From Hungateiclostridiaceae bacterium UBA3934 (GTDB taxonomy: Bacteria; Bacillota; Clostridia; Acetivibrionales; DTU013), in assembly GCA_002385815.1 (NCBI GenBank), contig DGEE01000131.1, positions 15,138-24,915 on the forward strand: a DNA stretch of 9,778 bases, read 5' to 3'. The notes under the pieces were generated by a model, which did no database searches, had not been told where the DNA came from, and saw only the letters and a program-made list of their open reading frames with translations. A program made the position numbers and the translations under genes. Each line of letters opens with the position of its first letter. The first letter of the stretch is position 1. Shown one piece after another: positions 1 through 7,034 of this stretch.

Positions 1-901
1 CTATTCGCAGCTCCACAGGGAAATCCTGAAGGATGCAGGCTTCGATATGGAAGTGATCACACTTGAGGGTACAGATATAAAAGACCTGGTCTCCCGGATA
101 CGGAAAATCGTGCCCGGCACTTCTAAGATGATGCGGCTGCCGTCCATCCTGCTGAGGGCGGTGCAAATCGCAAAGCGCACTGATGAGGTGGAAATGCTGG
201 CATTCAGGACCAGGGCGCGGGAATGGGAATGTGGTGCCACAGACAGGGTATACAACGGATTCAGGCGCAAAGCCCTTGAAATCAGGGGAACCAGAAACAT
301 CCTCAAGCTGCTGGATGAAACAGAAGCCAGACTGAGGTCGATCCCCCTGGATTCCTATGCAGATCCGCTGAAAATCGGTATAGTGGGTGAAATATATACC
401 GGTATCGAGCACTTCGCCAGCTTCGGGATCCAGCACAGGCTGGGCAGGCTTGGCGTGGAAGCGGACAGGAAAGTGACTGTGAGCAACTGGATCATCGAGC
501 ACATGATAAAAAAGCCGCTCCATCTGCCCAGAGACATGGAATATGCGAAAGCTGCAAAGCCCTGGCTTGGCGCGATGATTGGCGGTCATGCTCAGGAAAC
601 CATCGGAAACACTGCAATATACGCAAAAAACGGCTATGACGGCGTGATACAGATATTCCCGTTTTCGTGCATGCCGGAGATCGTGGCTGAAAGCCTTTTG
701 CCGTCGGTCGGGAGAGATCTGGACATACCGGTACTGACATTGATAATCGACGAAATGACCGGTGAAGCCGGATATATGACACGGGTCGAAGCTTTTGTCG
801 ATATGCTGGAAAGGCGGAGGGAGAGCAGAAAACATGAAAAAGGAAAGTTGTTATCTTGGAATCGATGTGGGTTCAGTCAGTACGAACCTGGTCGCCATTG
901 A
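1..901 (+). CDS. 2-hydroxyacyl-CoA dehydratase-like protein (COG3581 type), 5' truncated by window
   Basis: The frame is open from base 2, so the true start lies upstream; the methionine at 47 is internal. About 300 C-terminal residues are visible. Recognisable blocks are VGEIYTGIEHFASFGI (near base 380), an NWIIEHM segment, IGGHAQETIGNTA, then FPFSCMPEIVAESLLP and LTLIIDEMTGEAGYMTRVEAF before the C-terminus. The Cys-Met-Pro-Glu block and the DEMTGEAG block are what I recall for COG3581 proteins, relatives of the 2-hydroxyglutaryl-CoA dehydratase D subunit that usually sit beside an activase gene. Such proteins are thought to be iron-sulfur partners of the activase; their substrate is mostly unknown. 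The last 22 residues or so are read from DNA that also encodes the start of the activase and look like an unselected tail. The family call is from memory of motifs; substrate and pathway cannot be told from sequence. Confidence 0.78.
   Translation, partial: YSQLHREILKDAGFDMEVITLEGTDIKDLVSRIRKIVPGTSKMMRLPSILLRAVQIAKRTDEVEMLAFRTRAREWECGATDRVYNGFRRKALEIRGTRNILKLLDETEARLRSIPLDSYADPLKIGIVGEIYTGIEHFASFGIQHRLGRLGVEADRKVTVSNWIIEHMIKKPLHLPRDMEYAKAAKPWLGAMIGGHAQETIGNTAIYAKNGYDGVIQIFPFSCMPEIVAESLLPSVGRDLDIPVLTLIIDEMTGEAGYMTRVEAFVDMLERRRESRKHEKGKLLSWNRCGFSQYEPGRH
816..823 (+). promoter_or_regulatory. Ribosome binding site of the activase gene
   Basis: GGAGGGAG lies 10 bases before the ATG at 834 and inside the end of the preceding gene. 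It favours the ATG at 834 over an in-frame ATG at 795, whose extra 13 residues precede the conserved N-terminus. The placement suggests translational coupling to the upstream gene. Confidence 0.7.
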
Positions 902-1835
902 TGATAACGGGCATATAATCACCAAACACTACAGACGCACCAGTGGCAGGCCGATACAGTCACTGATCGATGGACTGAGGGAAATCTCCGCTCAGTGCGC
1001 CAATGCACAGGTAAAAGGCGTCGGTGTCACCGGAAGCGGCCGGGAGCTGGCAGGAGTCATAGCAGGAGCTGATGTGGTAAAAAACGAGATAACGACACAT
1101 GCCATCGCCGCTCAGGCAATAGTCCCCGGAGTGAGGACCATCCTTGAGATAGGCGGTCAGGATTCGAAGATAATCCTGCTGAAGGATGGCGTGGTTTGTG
1201 ATTTTGCAATGAACACCGTATGTGCAGCCGGGACAGGATCATTTCTTGACAGGCAGGCGGCCAGGCTCGGGGTCCCCATCGAAGAGTTCGGTGAGCTGGC
1301 GCTGAGATCAGTTTCACCGGTCAGGATCGCCGGCAGATGTGCCGTGTTTGCCGAATCGGACATGATACATAAGCAGCAATCCGGTCACAGTAACGAAGAC
1401 ATTGTCAGCGGATTGTGTGAAGCATTGGTGAGAAACTATCTCAATAACCTGGCAAAAGGCAAGGAAATACACGGCCCTGTCGTATTCCAGGGTGGTGTTG
1501 CCGCAAACAGGGGAATTGTCGCAGCTTTTGAAAAGGCCCTGGGTCTGAAGCTGACGATACCGAAGGAATACGATGTTATGGGGGCATATGGAGCCGCGCT
1601 GATCGCCTGCAGCAAAATGAAAAATGAAAAAAATACTGTGACAAGATTCAATGGATTTGATACAGTCAACAGCAATTATAAAACGAGGAGCTTTGAATGC
1701 AGCGGCTGTCCCGGACTGTGTGAAGTAGTGGAACTGCAGATGGACGGCCGCGTTCAGGCCAGGTGGGGGGACAGATGCGGAAAATGGTCGTCATTTGCAT
1801 CCAGTCCGGAACTTTTGTCTGTATCAGACGTCTAA
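834..1835 (+). CDS. Acyl-CoA dehydratase activase (BadF/BadG/BcrA/HgdC ATPase family)
   Basis: A 333-residue ASKHA-fold ATPase. Family members form dimers that bridge one [4Fe-4S] cluster and use ATP hydrolysis to push a low-potential electron into a dehydratase or reductase partner in the cytoplasm. Visible motifs: the phosphate-1 loop GIDVGSVSTNLV (residues 9-20), TGSGRE (66-71), the phosphate-2 block LEIGGQDSK (104-112), cluster-ligand Cys130 in NTVCAAGTGSFLD and Cys169 in GRCAVFAESDMI, and the adenosine block GGVAANRG (220-227). A C-terminal extension carries Cys289, Cys292 and Cys296 plus Cys315 in a WGDRCGKW context; these could hold a metal. Length is near that of short activases plus this tail. 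It overlaps the preceding COG3581-like gene by 68 bases, so the two are surely cotranscribed. The dehydratase actually activated is not visible here. Family assignment is strong; the substrate is unknown. Confidence 0.9.
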   Translation: MKKESCYLGIDVGSVSTNLVAIDDNGHIITKHYRRTSGRPIQSLIDGLREISAQCANAQVKGVGVTGSGRELAGVIAGADVVKNEITTHAIAAQAIVPGVRTILEIGGQDSKIILLKDGVVCDFAMNTVCAAGTGSFLDRQAARLGVPIEEFGELALRSVSPVRIAGRCAVFAESDMIHKQQSGHSNEDIVSGLCEALVRNYLNNLAKGKEIHGPVVFQGGVAANRGIVAAFEKALGLKLTIPKEYDVMGAYGAALIACSKMKNEKNTVTRFNGFDTVNSNYKTRSFECSGCPGLCEVVELQMDGRVQARWGDRCGKWSSFASSPELLSVSDV

Positions 1836-1874
1836 TCCAATAAAGGAAAAATATTCAGTCAGTGAGGTGGAAAA

Positions 1875-2630
1875 ATGGTACAGTCATTTTCAGCAAAAGG
1901 CAAATTTACTATAGCGGTGATCCTGCTTGTTGCAGCAGCGGTTTTTGTCATGGCACTTGGGGTTTTTGCCAATGCACCGGCAGATGCGGCCGAGGAAGCA
2001 GCGCAGAAAAAGACGATCAATGTCAGCGGACAATCGAAAGTAACTGCTTCGCCGGATTTTGCCACCATCAGTCTCGGGGTCGTAACTGAAGACAAAGACG
2101 CCAGAGCTGCCCAAAAGGCCAATGCCGAGTCCATGGACAAGGTGATAGAGTCCATCAAAGCATTGGGCATCGATGAAGCGGACATCAGGACAGTAAATTA
2201 TTCTATCAGCCCTGTATACAGCTACATAAAGGAGACAGGCGAAAGCGTGATCACAGGTTACCGTGTCAACAATTCAGTGAGTGTCACTGTGAGAGATCTC
2301 AACAAAACAGGGAGTGTGATCGACGCAGCGGCTGACAGCGGTGTCAATACGAGCAGCAGCATCAGCTTCGGTATCAGCAATTATGAGGACTATTATAACG
2401 AAGCACTGAAAAATGCAGTACTGGCAGCCAACAGGAAAGCAAATACGATAGCCGATGCACTTGGTGTCAAGCTGAAGGGCGCCGTAACGATTAATGAAGG
2501 CGGCGGATACAACCCACTGACCAACTGGGCCGTAACTGACATGCGTGTTGAAGGGGCCGGTGCCGCAACACCGATACAGGCAGGCACGATGGAAATCACC
2601 GCTTATGTGAACATTGCATATGAGTATTGA
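1875..2630 (+). CDS. Exported SIMPL-domain (DUF541) protein
   Basis: 251 residues. GAGGTGG at 1864-1870 sets the ATG at 1875. Residues 1-10 are polar with two lysines, and 11-33 form a strong hydrophobic segment (FTIAVILLVAAAVFVMALGV), followed by an Ala-rich stretch with possible signal peptidase sites near residues 36-40. The protein is therefore secreted or N-terminally membrane-anchored. From about residue 46 the SIMPL domain begins: TINVSGQSKVTASPDFATISLGV, then an Ala-rich helix with DKVIESIKALGIDEADIRT, SISPVYSY, ITGYRVNNSVSVTVRDL, and a C-terminal ITAYVNIAYEY strand. This order and length (usual 220-250) fit the family, related to E. coli YggE and Bacteroides/Brucella BP26-type proteins. 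The molecular role in bacteria is not settled; oxidative-stress and envelope roles have been proposed. It lies 39 bases after the activase with no hairpin plus T-run between, so it may be cotranscribed. It is followed directly by a terminator. Confidence 0.88.
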   Translation: MVQSFSAKGKFTIAVILLVAAAVFVMALGVFANAPADAAEEAAQKKTINVSGQSKVTASPDFATISLGVVTEDKDARAAQKANAESMDKVIESIKALGIDEADIRTVNYSISPVYSYIKETGESVITGYRVNNSVSVTVRDLNKTGSVIDAAADSGVNTSSSISFGISNYEDYYNEALKNAVLAANRKANTIADALGVKLKGAVTINEGGGYNPLTNWAVTDMRVEGAGAATPIQAGTMEITAYVNIAYEY

Positions 2631-2653
2631 TGACACAGAACTGAAGTAATGCC

Positions 2654-2695
2654 AAAAAACCTGGGGTCTGCAGATGTGCAGGCTCCAGGTTTTTT
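2654..2695. terminator. Bidirectional intrinsic terminator between convergent genes
   Basis: AAAAAACCTGG (2654-2664) is perfectly complementary to CCAGGTTTTTT (2685-2695). The stem extends inward through G-U and Watson-Crick pairs to a 4-base loop at 2673-2676, about 19 pairs in all. The T-run serves plus-strand transcripts of the SIMPL gene. The A-run becomes a T-run on the minus strand for the DacF-like gene, whose stop is at 2778-2780. Placement between two convergent genes supports both uses. Confidence 0.9.
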
Positions 2696-2721
2696 AAGGC
2701 CTTTTTATCTTTGTGATACAC

Positions 2722-2793
2722 CATGTTATTAAGAATCTTTTACCGTTGCGATGCTCCATGTCCTTGCGATGTACATGTCATTCGGAATCTTTT
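2722..2793. repeat. Imperfect direct repeat spanning the 3' end of the DacF-like gene
   Basis: The 20-base segment 2722-2741 matches 2774-2793 at 17 of 20 positions (shared core CATGT, ATT, GAATCTTTT), 52 bases apart. Between them TTGCGATG occurs twice (2746-2753 and 2764-2771), 18 bases apart. One arm of the long repeat overlaps the last codons and stop of the minus-strand gene. It looks like a decayed local duplication of the gene's 3' end; no function is evident. Confidence 0.55.
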
Positions 2794-4097
2794 TTATCGC
2801 GGCGCTGGATGAATGAGATAAACTTCGCGATGAGCTTACCGGCATTGACGATGAGCAGCAGTATCTCGATAGCTACCAGTACCGCAACTATAAGGAAAAT
2901 ATCCCTGTTTTCCATTATCCGTTTCTGTATCCTGGTTTTCATATCTTCCGGCGGTACGATCTCACTGTCCGGATACAGACTGATTACTACTTTGGTGCCA
3001 TCGTTCAGTATGAAAGTGGCACTGCCCGCAGGCAACGTCCTCTTCAGCGGGTCACTGAGGTCGGCATTTGCTTCGAATTCCTTTATATAGCTTTCTCCCA
3101 GAGGGTGCACATACATTATGTCATTCATGCTGATAAGCCTGACTTCATGCCCTTCCCACTCGACGGTCTTTATTACTTCATTTTTGCTGACCAGTGTACT
3201 CTTTCGGAAATTATCGAAGCCATAATCGAAAAGGGCACTGGCATCAGTAAATACAGTCTTGTCCGGGGCATCGAGCACTATGCTGATCAGCCTCAGGTTC
3301 GAACGTGACGCTGTACATATGACAGTCTGTTTTTCTTTGGTGTTGTATCCTGTCTTGCCGCCCAGGATACCATCGTATTCCCAGAACAAGTCGTTCGAAC
3401 TTGTCAGCATCCTTGATTTATCCTTGTCAGACCACAGCCTGACCTTTGCATTGAATATGTTGCTGAACTGGGGATTTCCTGTGGCATATCTCACCAGCTT
3501 CGCAATATCGCTGGCAGTAGTATATTGATTTTCATCATACAGACCTGTCGGATTGGTGAAATGCGTATTGTCCATCCCAAGCTTTTCGGCCGTTTTATTC
3601 ATCAGATCGACGAATTTCCCTATATCGCCGGAGGAAATATGCTCGGCCACCGCAATGGCTGCATCGTTGGCAGAAGTCAGCATGACGGCGTGCAGAAGAT
3701 CGTTGAGCAGGTATTTCTCACCCACAACGAGATTGAGTGTGGATCCTTCCGTAATGACCGACTCCGAGCTCACCGTGACATTGGAAGACAAATTGCCGTT
3801 TTCCACAGCTACGAGCACTGTCATGAGCTTGTTTGCTGCAGAGATATGGAGAGGGATCCCGGTATTCTTTTCATACAGGATCTGCCCGGTCTCGGCTTCC
3901 ATGAGCAGGGCAGAAGGAGCACTGATATCAGGAGCCGGCACTCTGCTTGCGGCACCGCGTCCCGCATCTTCAACAGTACCTGTGTCCGTGACATCAGCAC
4001 CTGAGCCTGTGACTTCAGTATTTGCAAAGCATATACCGGAAGTGCTGATCAGTATATAGACTACTGCAAAAAAAACCAGAAAACCTCTCTTTTGCAT
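2778..4097 (-). CDS. DacF/PBP5-like D-alanyl-D-alanine carboxypeptidase (peptidase S11) with altered SxxK motif
   Basis: 439 residues from the ATG at 4097, chosen because GGAGG lies 5 bases upstream; an in-frame ATG at 4109 has no ribosome site. Residues 1-26 form a signal peptide (FLVFFAVVYILIST, possible cleavage after CFA). A Thr/Gly/Asp-rich linker follows to about 55. The S11 domain starts at SALLMEAETGQILYEKN; SxN is TSAND (Ser142-Ala143-Asn144) and the third motif is GGKTG (Lys248-Thr249-Gly250). The first motif reads ISAANKLMT: alignment on the conserved Lys90 puts alanine (A87) where the catalytic serine belongs, with Ser86 one residue early. A C-terminal domain follows, then a membrane helix near 400-420 and a basic tail, the usual anchor for this class. 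Active family members remove the terminal D-Ala of peptidoglycan stem peptides. The fold assignment is firm; catalytic activity is doubtful. It lies 92 bases after glgP on the same strand, with no clear terminator between them. Confidence 0.88.
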   Translation of the reverse strand: MQKRGFLVFFAVVYILISTSGICFANTEVTGSGADVTDTGTVEDAGRGAASRVPAPDISAPSALLMEAETGQILYEKNTGIPLHISAANKLMTVLVAVENGNLSSNVTVSSESVITEGSTLNLVVGEKYLLNDLLHAVMLTSANDAAIAVAEHISSGDIGKFVDLMNKTAEKLGMDNTHFTNPTGLYDENQYTTASDIAKLVRYATGNPQFSNIFNAKVRLWSDKDKSRMLTSSNDLFWEYDGILGGKTGYNTKEKQTVICTASRSNLRLISIVLDAPDKTVFTDASALFDYGFDNFRKSTLVSKNEVIKTVEWEGHEVRLISMNDIMYVHPLGESYIKEFEANADLSDPLKRTLPAGSATFILNDGTKVVISLYPDSEIVPPEDMKTRIQKRIMENRDIFLIVAVLVAIEILLLIVNAGKLIAKFISFIQRRDKKDSE

Positions 4098-4102
4098 TCC
4101 GT

Positions 4103-4107
4103 CCTCC
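4103..4107 (-). promoter_or_regulatory. Ribosome binding site deciding the DacF-like start
   Basis: On the minus strand GGAGG is followed by five bases (ACGGA) and then ATG at 4097. The site overlaps the upstream in-frame ATG at 4109, which itself has no purine-rich site before it, so 4097 is the better start. Confidence 0.7.
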
Positions 4108-4189
4108 ATGGAGTTGACAAACGCAATAAGCGATAACTTATGTCTATGCTCAACGCCGTATCATTTCAATGGCGCTCCAATGATCTGCA

Positions 4190-6769
4190 TTAATGCTCAG
4201 CCCATTTTACGAGTCCGAGCTCGAATTTGTCTGTTAACAGCGGATGATACGGGAATACACGGAACTGGTATCCATACTCACCGCCGGTGGTCAGATACAG
4301 GTCCGCCGAGTATTTGTAAACTCCGCCTTCTGTTTCTCCGCACAACTGCATTGGCAGGTGCTCGCCATTTATTATTTCACCGTCATCTCCTATGATACCA
4401 TAATAAAGCTCAACACTCACATCCTCCGGTTTGAGTGCACCAAGCCGTACTATCGCTTCCAGCGTGGTTTTGGAGCCCGGAGCAGACGCAATGTCGGCAT
4501 ATGCCCCGGCATCATGCCCATCAGTCCCGGATCCGCCTTTCACAACAGACACGAGATTCCAGTTGTCGCGGACATGCTTTTTCCACTGTGCCAGCCGGAT
4601 GACCAACTGACAATCCACGTGACCGTCTGTGACAAAATCACAAACCTTCTTCATGGCAGGGACATACAGCTTTGACATGTAATCCTGCAGCATCCGGTTG
4701 GTGCTGAAAAATGCCGCCAGCGACATTATCGATTCTTTCATCATCCGGACCCAGCCTGTCGGGACGCCATTTTCATCCCTCTGGTAATAGAGCGGGATTA
4801 TGCTGTTTTCAAGCGTTTCATACATCGATTCACTGTCCGCGTTGTCCTGGTGGAACTCATTGGTGTAAACAGCTTCAGTCCCAATAGCCCAGCCGTTATG
4901 GCCGTTGAAGCCTTCTCTCCACCAGCCGTCCAGTACGCTGAAATTGAGCACGCCGTTGAGGCCGGCCTTCTGACCGCTGGTACCGCTTGCCTCCAGGGGC
5001 ATGCGCGGATTGTTCAGCCACACGTCGACACCCTGGACCAGTCGCCGGGCCAGCGCCATATTATAGTTTTCAAGCAGTATGACCTTGCCTGTGAAGCCCT
5101 CCTGTTCGGAAATATCATTTATATGCTTTATCAGATCCTGACCGGGTTTATCGGCCGGATGGGCTTTGCCGGCAAATATGATCTGAACGGGTGCGTTTTC
5201 TTTATTGAGCAGCTTCCTGATGCGGTCGATGTCCCTGAATATCAGTGTTGCCCGTTTATATGTGGCGAACCTTCGGGCAAAGCCTATGGTAAGTGCTTCG
5301 GGATCGATGGTTTTGCAGTGCCTCACCACTGTACCGGACACATGACTGCGACGGATCCTTTCGTTCACATGCTCGATGGTGCTTTTCTTAAGACTCATGT
5401 GAGCTTCCCAAAGTTCCTCATCGGGGATATTTTCGATATTTTTCCAAGTGCTGCGTTCATATATCCTGGTTTCCCATCCTTCCGGGAGATACTTGTCAAA
5501 AAGCTTCCTCAAGGCGGGTGACAGCCATGTAAGAGTGTGTATGCCGTTGGTGACATGGGTCACCGGTACATCGTCCTCGGGGATGCCTGGCCACAGATTG
5601 CTGAACATACGCCTTGTCACAGCTCCGTGGAGTTTGCTGACGCCATTCCTGCCCGAGGCCATTTTCATGGCCAGAACAGCCACGTTGAAGCCGTAAGGAT
5701 TGCCGGAGTCCTGCCCCAGGGACAGGAATTCCTCGCGGCTGATGCCCATGGATTCTCTGAAGGAGGTGAAATACATATCCATGGCATCATGGGAAAACAC
5801 ATCGATACCTGCCGGGACCGGCGTATGGATCGTGAATACCAGCGATGAGGAAACAAGTTCTCTGGCCTCATGGAAGCTGATTCCGTATTTGATCATATTC
5901 CGCCTGATAAGCTCGAAACACAGGAAAGCTGAATGGCCTTCATTCATATGGTAAACCGTCGGCTTTATGCCGAGAGCTTCCAGTGCCCTGACCCCACCTA
6001 TGCCCAGCAGTATTTCCTGCTGTATCCTGGTATCATGGTCTCCGCCGTACAATCTCGAAGTGATATGCCTGTCCTGCTCAATATTTGCAGGAACATCCGA
6101 ATCAAGCAGGTAAAGATTCACGACGCCGATCTTTATCTGCCATATCGAAGCATAGACAGTCCTTCCGGGCAACTCCACGCTTATCAGCACAGGCTCTCCA
6201 TTTTCACCGGTAACCTGGGTGACCGGGAGCTCGCTTATGTTAAGTGTATTGAAGGCAGTTTCCTGAAGGCCATCATGATTTATCCTCTGATTGAAATAGC
6301 CCTGCCTGTAGAACAGGCCCACCCCTGTGAACGGGATGCCGAGATCACTGGCGGATTTACAATGATCGCCGGACAACACGCCGAGCCCGCCCGAATAAAC
6401 GGGCAGCGTCTCGCTGAGGCCGTATTCTGCGGAGAAATATGCCACCATGTGGTCGCTCAGTTCAGGATATGTCGTGCTGAACCATGTATCGGAACGATTC
6501 ATGTACGCGTCGAATTTGCTTACCACATCATCATATGTATCCAGAAAGCTCTGATCATTCGCCAGTTGCTCCAGCCTTCTGCTTCCTATCCTTTTAATAA
6601 AAGCGGCCGGGTTTCCACCTGTCTCTTCCCAGAGTCGCGCATCAGCCATTCTGAACATTTCTGCCGCACTGCAATTCCAGGTCCACCAGAGATTGCCTGC
6701 GATGTCCCTGAGGCTGGAAAACCTTTCAGGTATCACTGTTGGTACGGTTATCCTGCCTACTGGTCTCAT
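4190..6769 (-). CDS. glgP: Alpha-glucan (glycogen/maltodextrin) phosphorylase, GT35, with N-terminal DUF3417
   Basis: 859 residues, full length for the DUF3417-containing phosphorylase branch (about 850). It cleaves alpha-1,4-glucan with phosphate to give glucose-1-phosphate in the cytoplasm, using pyridoxal phosphate. In order: the N-terminal DUF3417 segment with SLRDIAGNLWWTWN (about 20-33), AYFSAEYGLSETLPVYSGGL (110-129) and GVLSGDH, HMNEGHSAF (274-282), THVTNGIHTLTW (404-415), GFARRFATYKRATL (496-509), FAGKAHPAD (532-540), and the cofactor block EASGTSGQKAGLNG (593-606), whose Lys601 is the expected PLP attachment site, followed by SVLDGWW. The start at 6769 has GGAG 7 bases upstream; an in-frame ATG at 6862 would add 31 residues rich in Asn/Ile/Ser unlike the family and would span the likely promoter. 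No glgA, glgB or glgC is visible nearby. The DacF-like gene follows on the same strand. Confidence 0.95.
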   Translation of the reverse strand: MRPVGRITVPTVIPERFSSLRDIAGNLWWTWNCSAAEMFRMADARLWEETGGNPAAFIKRIGSRRLEQLANDQSFLDTYDDVVSKFDAYMNRSDTWFSTTYPELSDHMVAYFSAEYGLSETLPVYSGGLGVLSGDHCKSASDLGIPFTGVGLFYRQGYFNQRINHDGLQETAFNTLNISELPVTQVTGENGEPVLISVELPGRTVYASIWQIKIGVVNLYLLDSDVPANIEQDRHITSRLYGGDHDTRIQQEILLGIGGVRALEALGIKPTVYHMNEGHSAFLCFELIRRNMIKYGISFHEARELVSSSLVFTIHTPVPAGIDVFSHDAMDMYFTSFRESMGISREEFLSLGQDSGNPYGFNVAVLAMKMASGRNGVSKLHGAVTRRMFSNLWPGIPEDDVPVTHVTNGIHTLTWLSPALRKLFDKYLPEGWETRIYERSTWKNIENIPDEELWEAHMSLKKSTIEHVNERIRRSHVSGTVVRHCKTIDPEALTIGFARRFATYKRATLIFRDIDRIRKLLNKENAPVQIIFAGKAHPADKPGQDLIKHINDISEQEGFTGKVILLENYNMALARRLVQGVDVWLNNPRMPLEASGTSGQKAGLNGVLNFSVLDGWWREGFNGHNGWAIGTEAVYTNEFHQDNADSESMYETLENSIIPLYYQRDENGVPTGWVRMMKESIMSLAAFFSTNRMLQDYMSKLYVPAMKKVCDFVTDGHVDCQLVIRLAQWKKHVRDNWNLVSVVKGGSGTDGHDAGAYADIASAPGSKTTLEAIVRLGALKPEDVSVELYYGIIGDDGEIINGEHLPMQLCGETEGGVYKYSADLYLTTGGEYGYQFRVFPYHPLLTDKFELGLVKWAEH

Positions 6770-6776
6770 TAAATCA

Positions 6777-6780
6777 CTCC
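6777..6780 (-). promoter_or_regulatory. Ribosome binding site deciding the glgP start
   Basis: Minus-strand GGAG followed by TGATTTA and ATG (6769) gives a 7-base spacing. It supports the shorter 859-residue product, whose N-terminus begins directly with the MRPVGRITVPTVIPERF segment leading into the conserved domain. Confidence 0.75.
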
Positions 6781-6800
6781 AATGTTTAGTAATATAAATA

Positions 6801-6823
6801 CTGATACTATTGTTTCTGATACT
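6801..6823 (-). repeat. Direct repeat AGTATCAG x2 in the glgP leader
   Basis: CTGATACT occurs at 6801-6808 and 6816-6823 on the plus strand, 15 bases apart; read toward glgP this is AGTATCAG twice. A related GGTATCA, in the opposite plus-strand orientation, is at 6865-6871. The pair lies between the proposed -10 and the ribosome site of glgP, where an operator could sit. The surrounding DNA is AT-rich, so chance is possible. Confidence 0.3.
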
Positions 6824-6840
6824 GCAATTAAGTTCTATTA

Positions 6841-6849
6841 ATGATAGCA
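6841..6849 (-). promoter_or_regulatory. Possible extended -10 promoter for glgP
   Basis: Minus-strand TGCTATCAT fits an extended -10 (TGnTATAAT) with one mismatch. A TTGATA lies upstream at 6867-6872, but 20 bases from TATCAT, too far for a standard -35, so the extended -10 would carry most of the recognition. It would put transcription start near 6834, about 65 bases before the glgP ATG. Confidence 0.35.
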
Positions 6850-6971
6850 TATTTTTCATCAATTGGTATCAAATTTTGGTTAAGATTTTTTCGCCTTTTT
6901 ATTAAAAAATTTCCACACAAGAAATGCCTGATTCTGCTTAAACTAGCAGTAAATAAGAATCACCTCACGAA
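6850..6971. other. AT-rich divergent intergenic region
   Basis: This stretch separates glgP from the small membrane protein gene. It holds runs of A and T (for example 6885-6891 and 6895-6910) and a short inverted repeat, CTGCT (6934-6938) and AGCAG (6945-6949), with a 6-base loop and no T-run. I could not find a convincing sigma-A promoter for the plus-strand gene, although one is expected here. No small ORF with a ribosome site is evident. Confidence 0.45.
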
Positions 6972-7016
6972 ATGCAAAAGCGTCGTGCAGGCACATCACC
7001 AGTTGTAAAGGAAAAC

Positions 7017-7022
7017 GGAGGG
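7017..7022 (+). promoter_or_regulatory. Likely ribosome binding site of the small membrane protein
   Basis: GGAGGG lies 12 bases before the ATG at 7035, a long but usable spacing. The alternative in-frame ATG at 6972 has no Shine-Dalgarno-like sequence in the 15 bases before it. Confidence 0.5.
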
Positions 7023-7034
7023 CAGATCGGGATC

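Noticed and set aside
1817..1829. Short hairpin GTCTG-TAT-CAGAC at the end of the activase gene as a terminator
   Set aside because: The stem has only 5 pairs, lies inside the coding end, and no T-run follows.
4110..4189. Terminator or separate promoter between glgP and the DacF-like gene
   Set aside because: Only a loose inverted match (ATCATT / AATGAT on the minus strand) is present, with no T-run, and the TTGACA at 4113 is on the wrong strand for the DacF-like gene.
5933..6772. 279-codon plus-strand open frame opposite glgP
   Set aside because: It is antisense to conserved glgP motifs and shows no domain pattern; it is a frame shadow of a codon-biased gene. The same holds for the 223-codon frame at 4850-5521 and the frames at 3525-4059.
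6770..6862. Longer glgP N-terminus starting at 6862
   Set aside because: It would add 31 residues of atypical composition, span the AT-rich promoter region, and ignore the well-spaced GGAG before the ATG at 6769.
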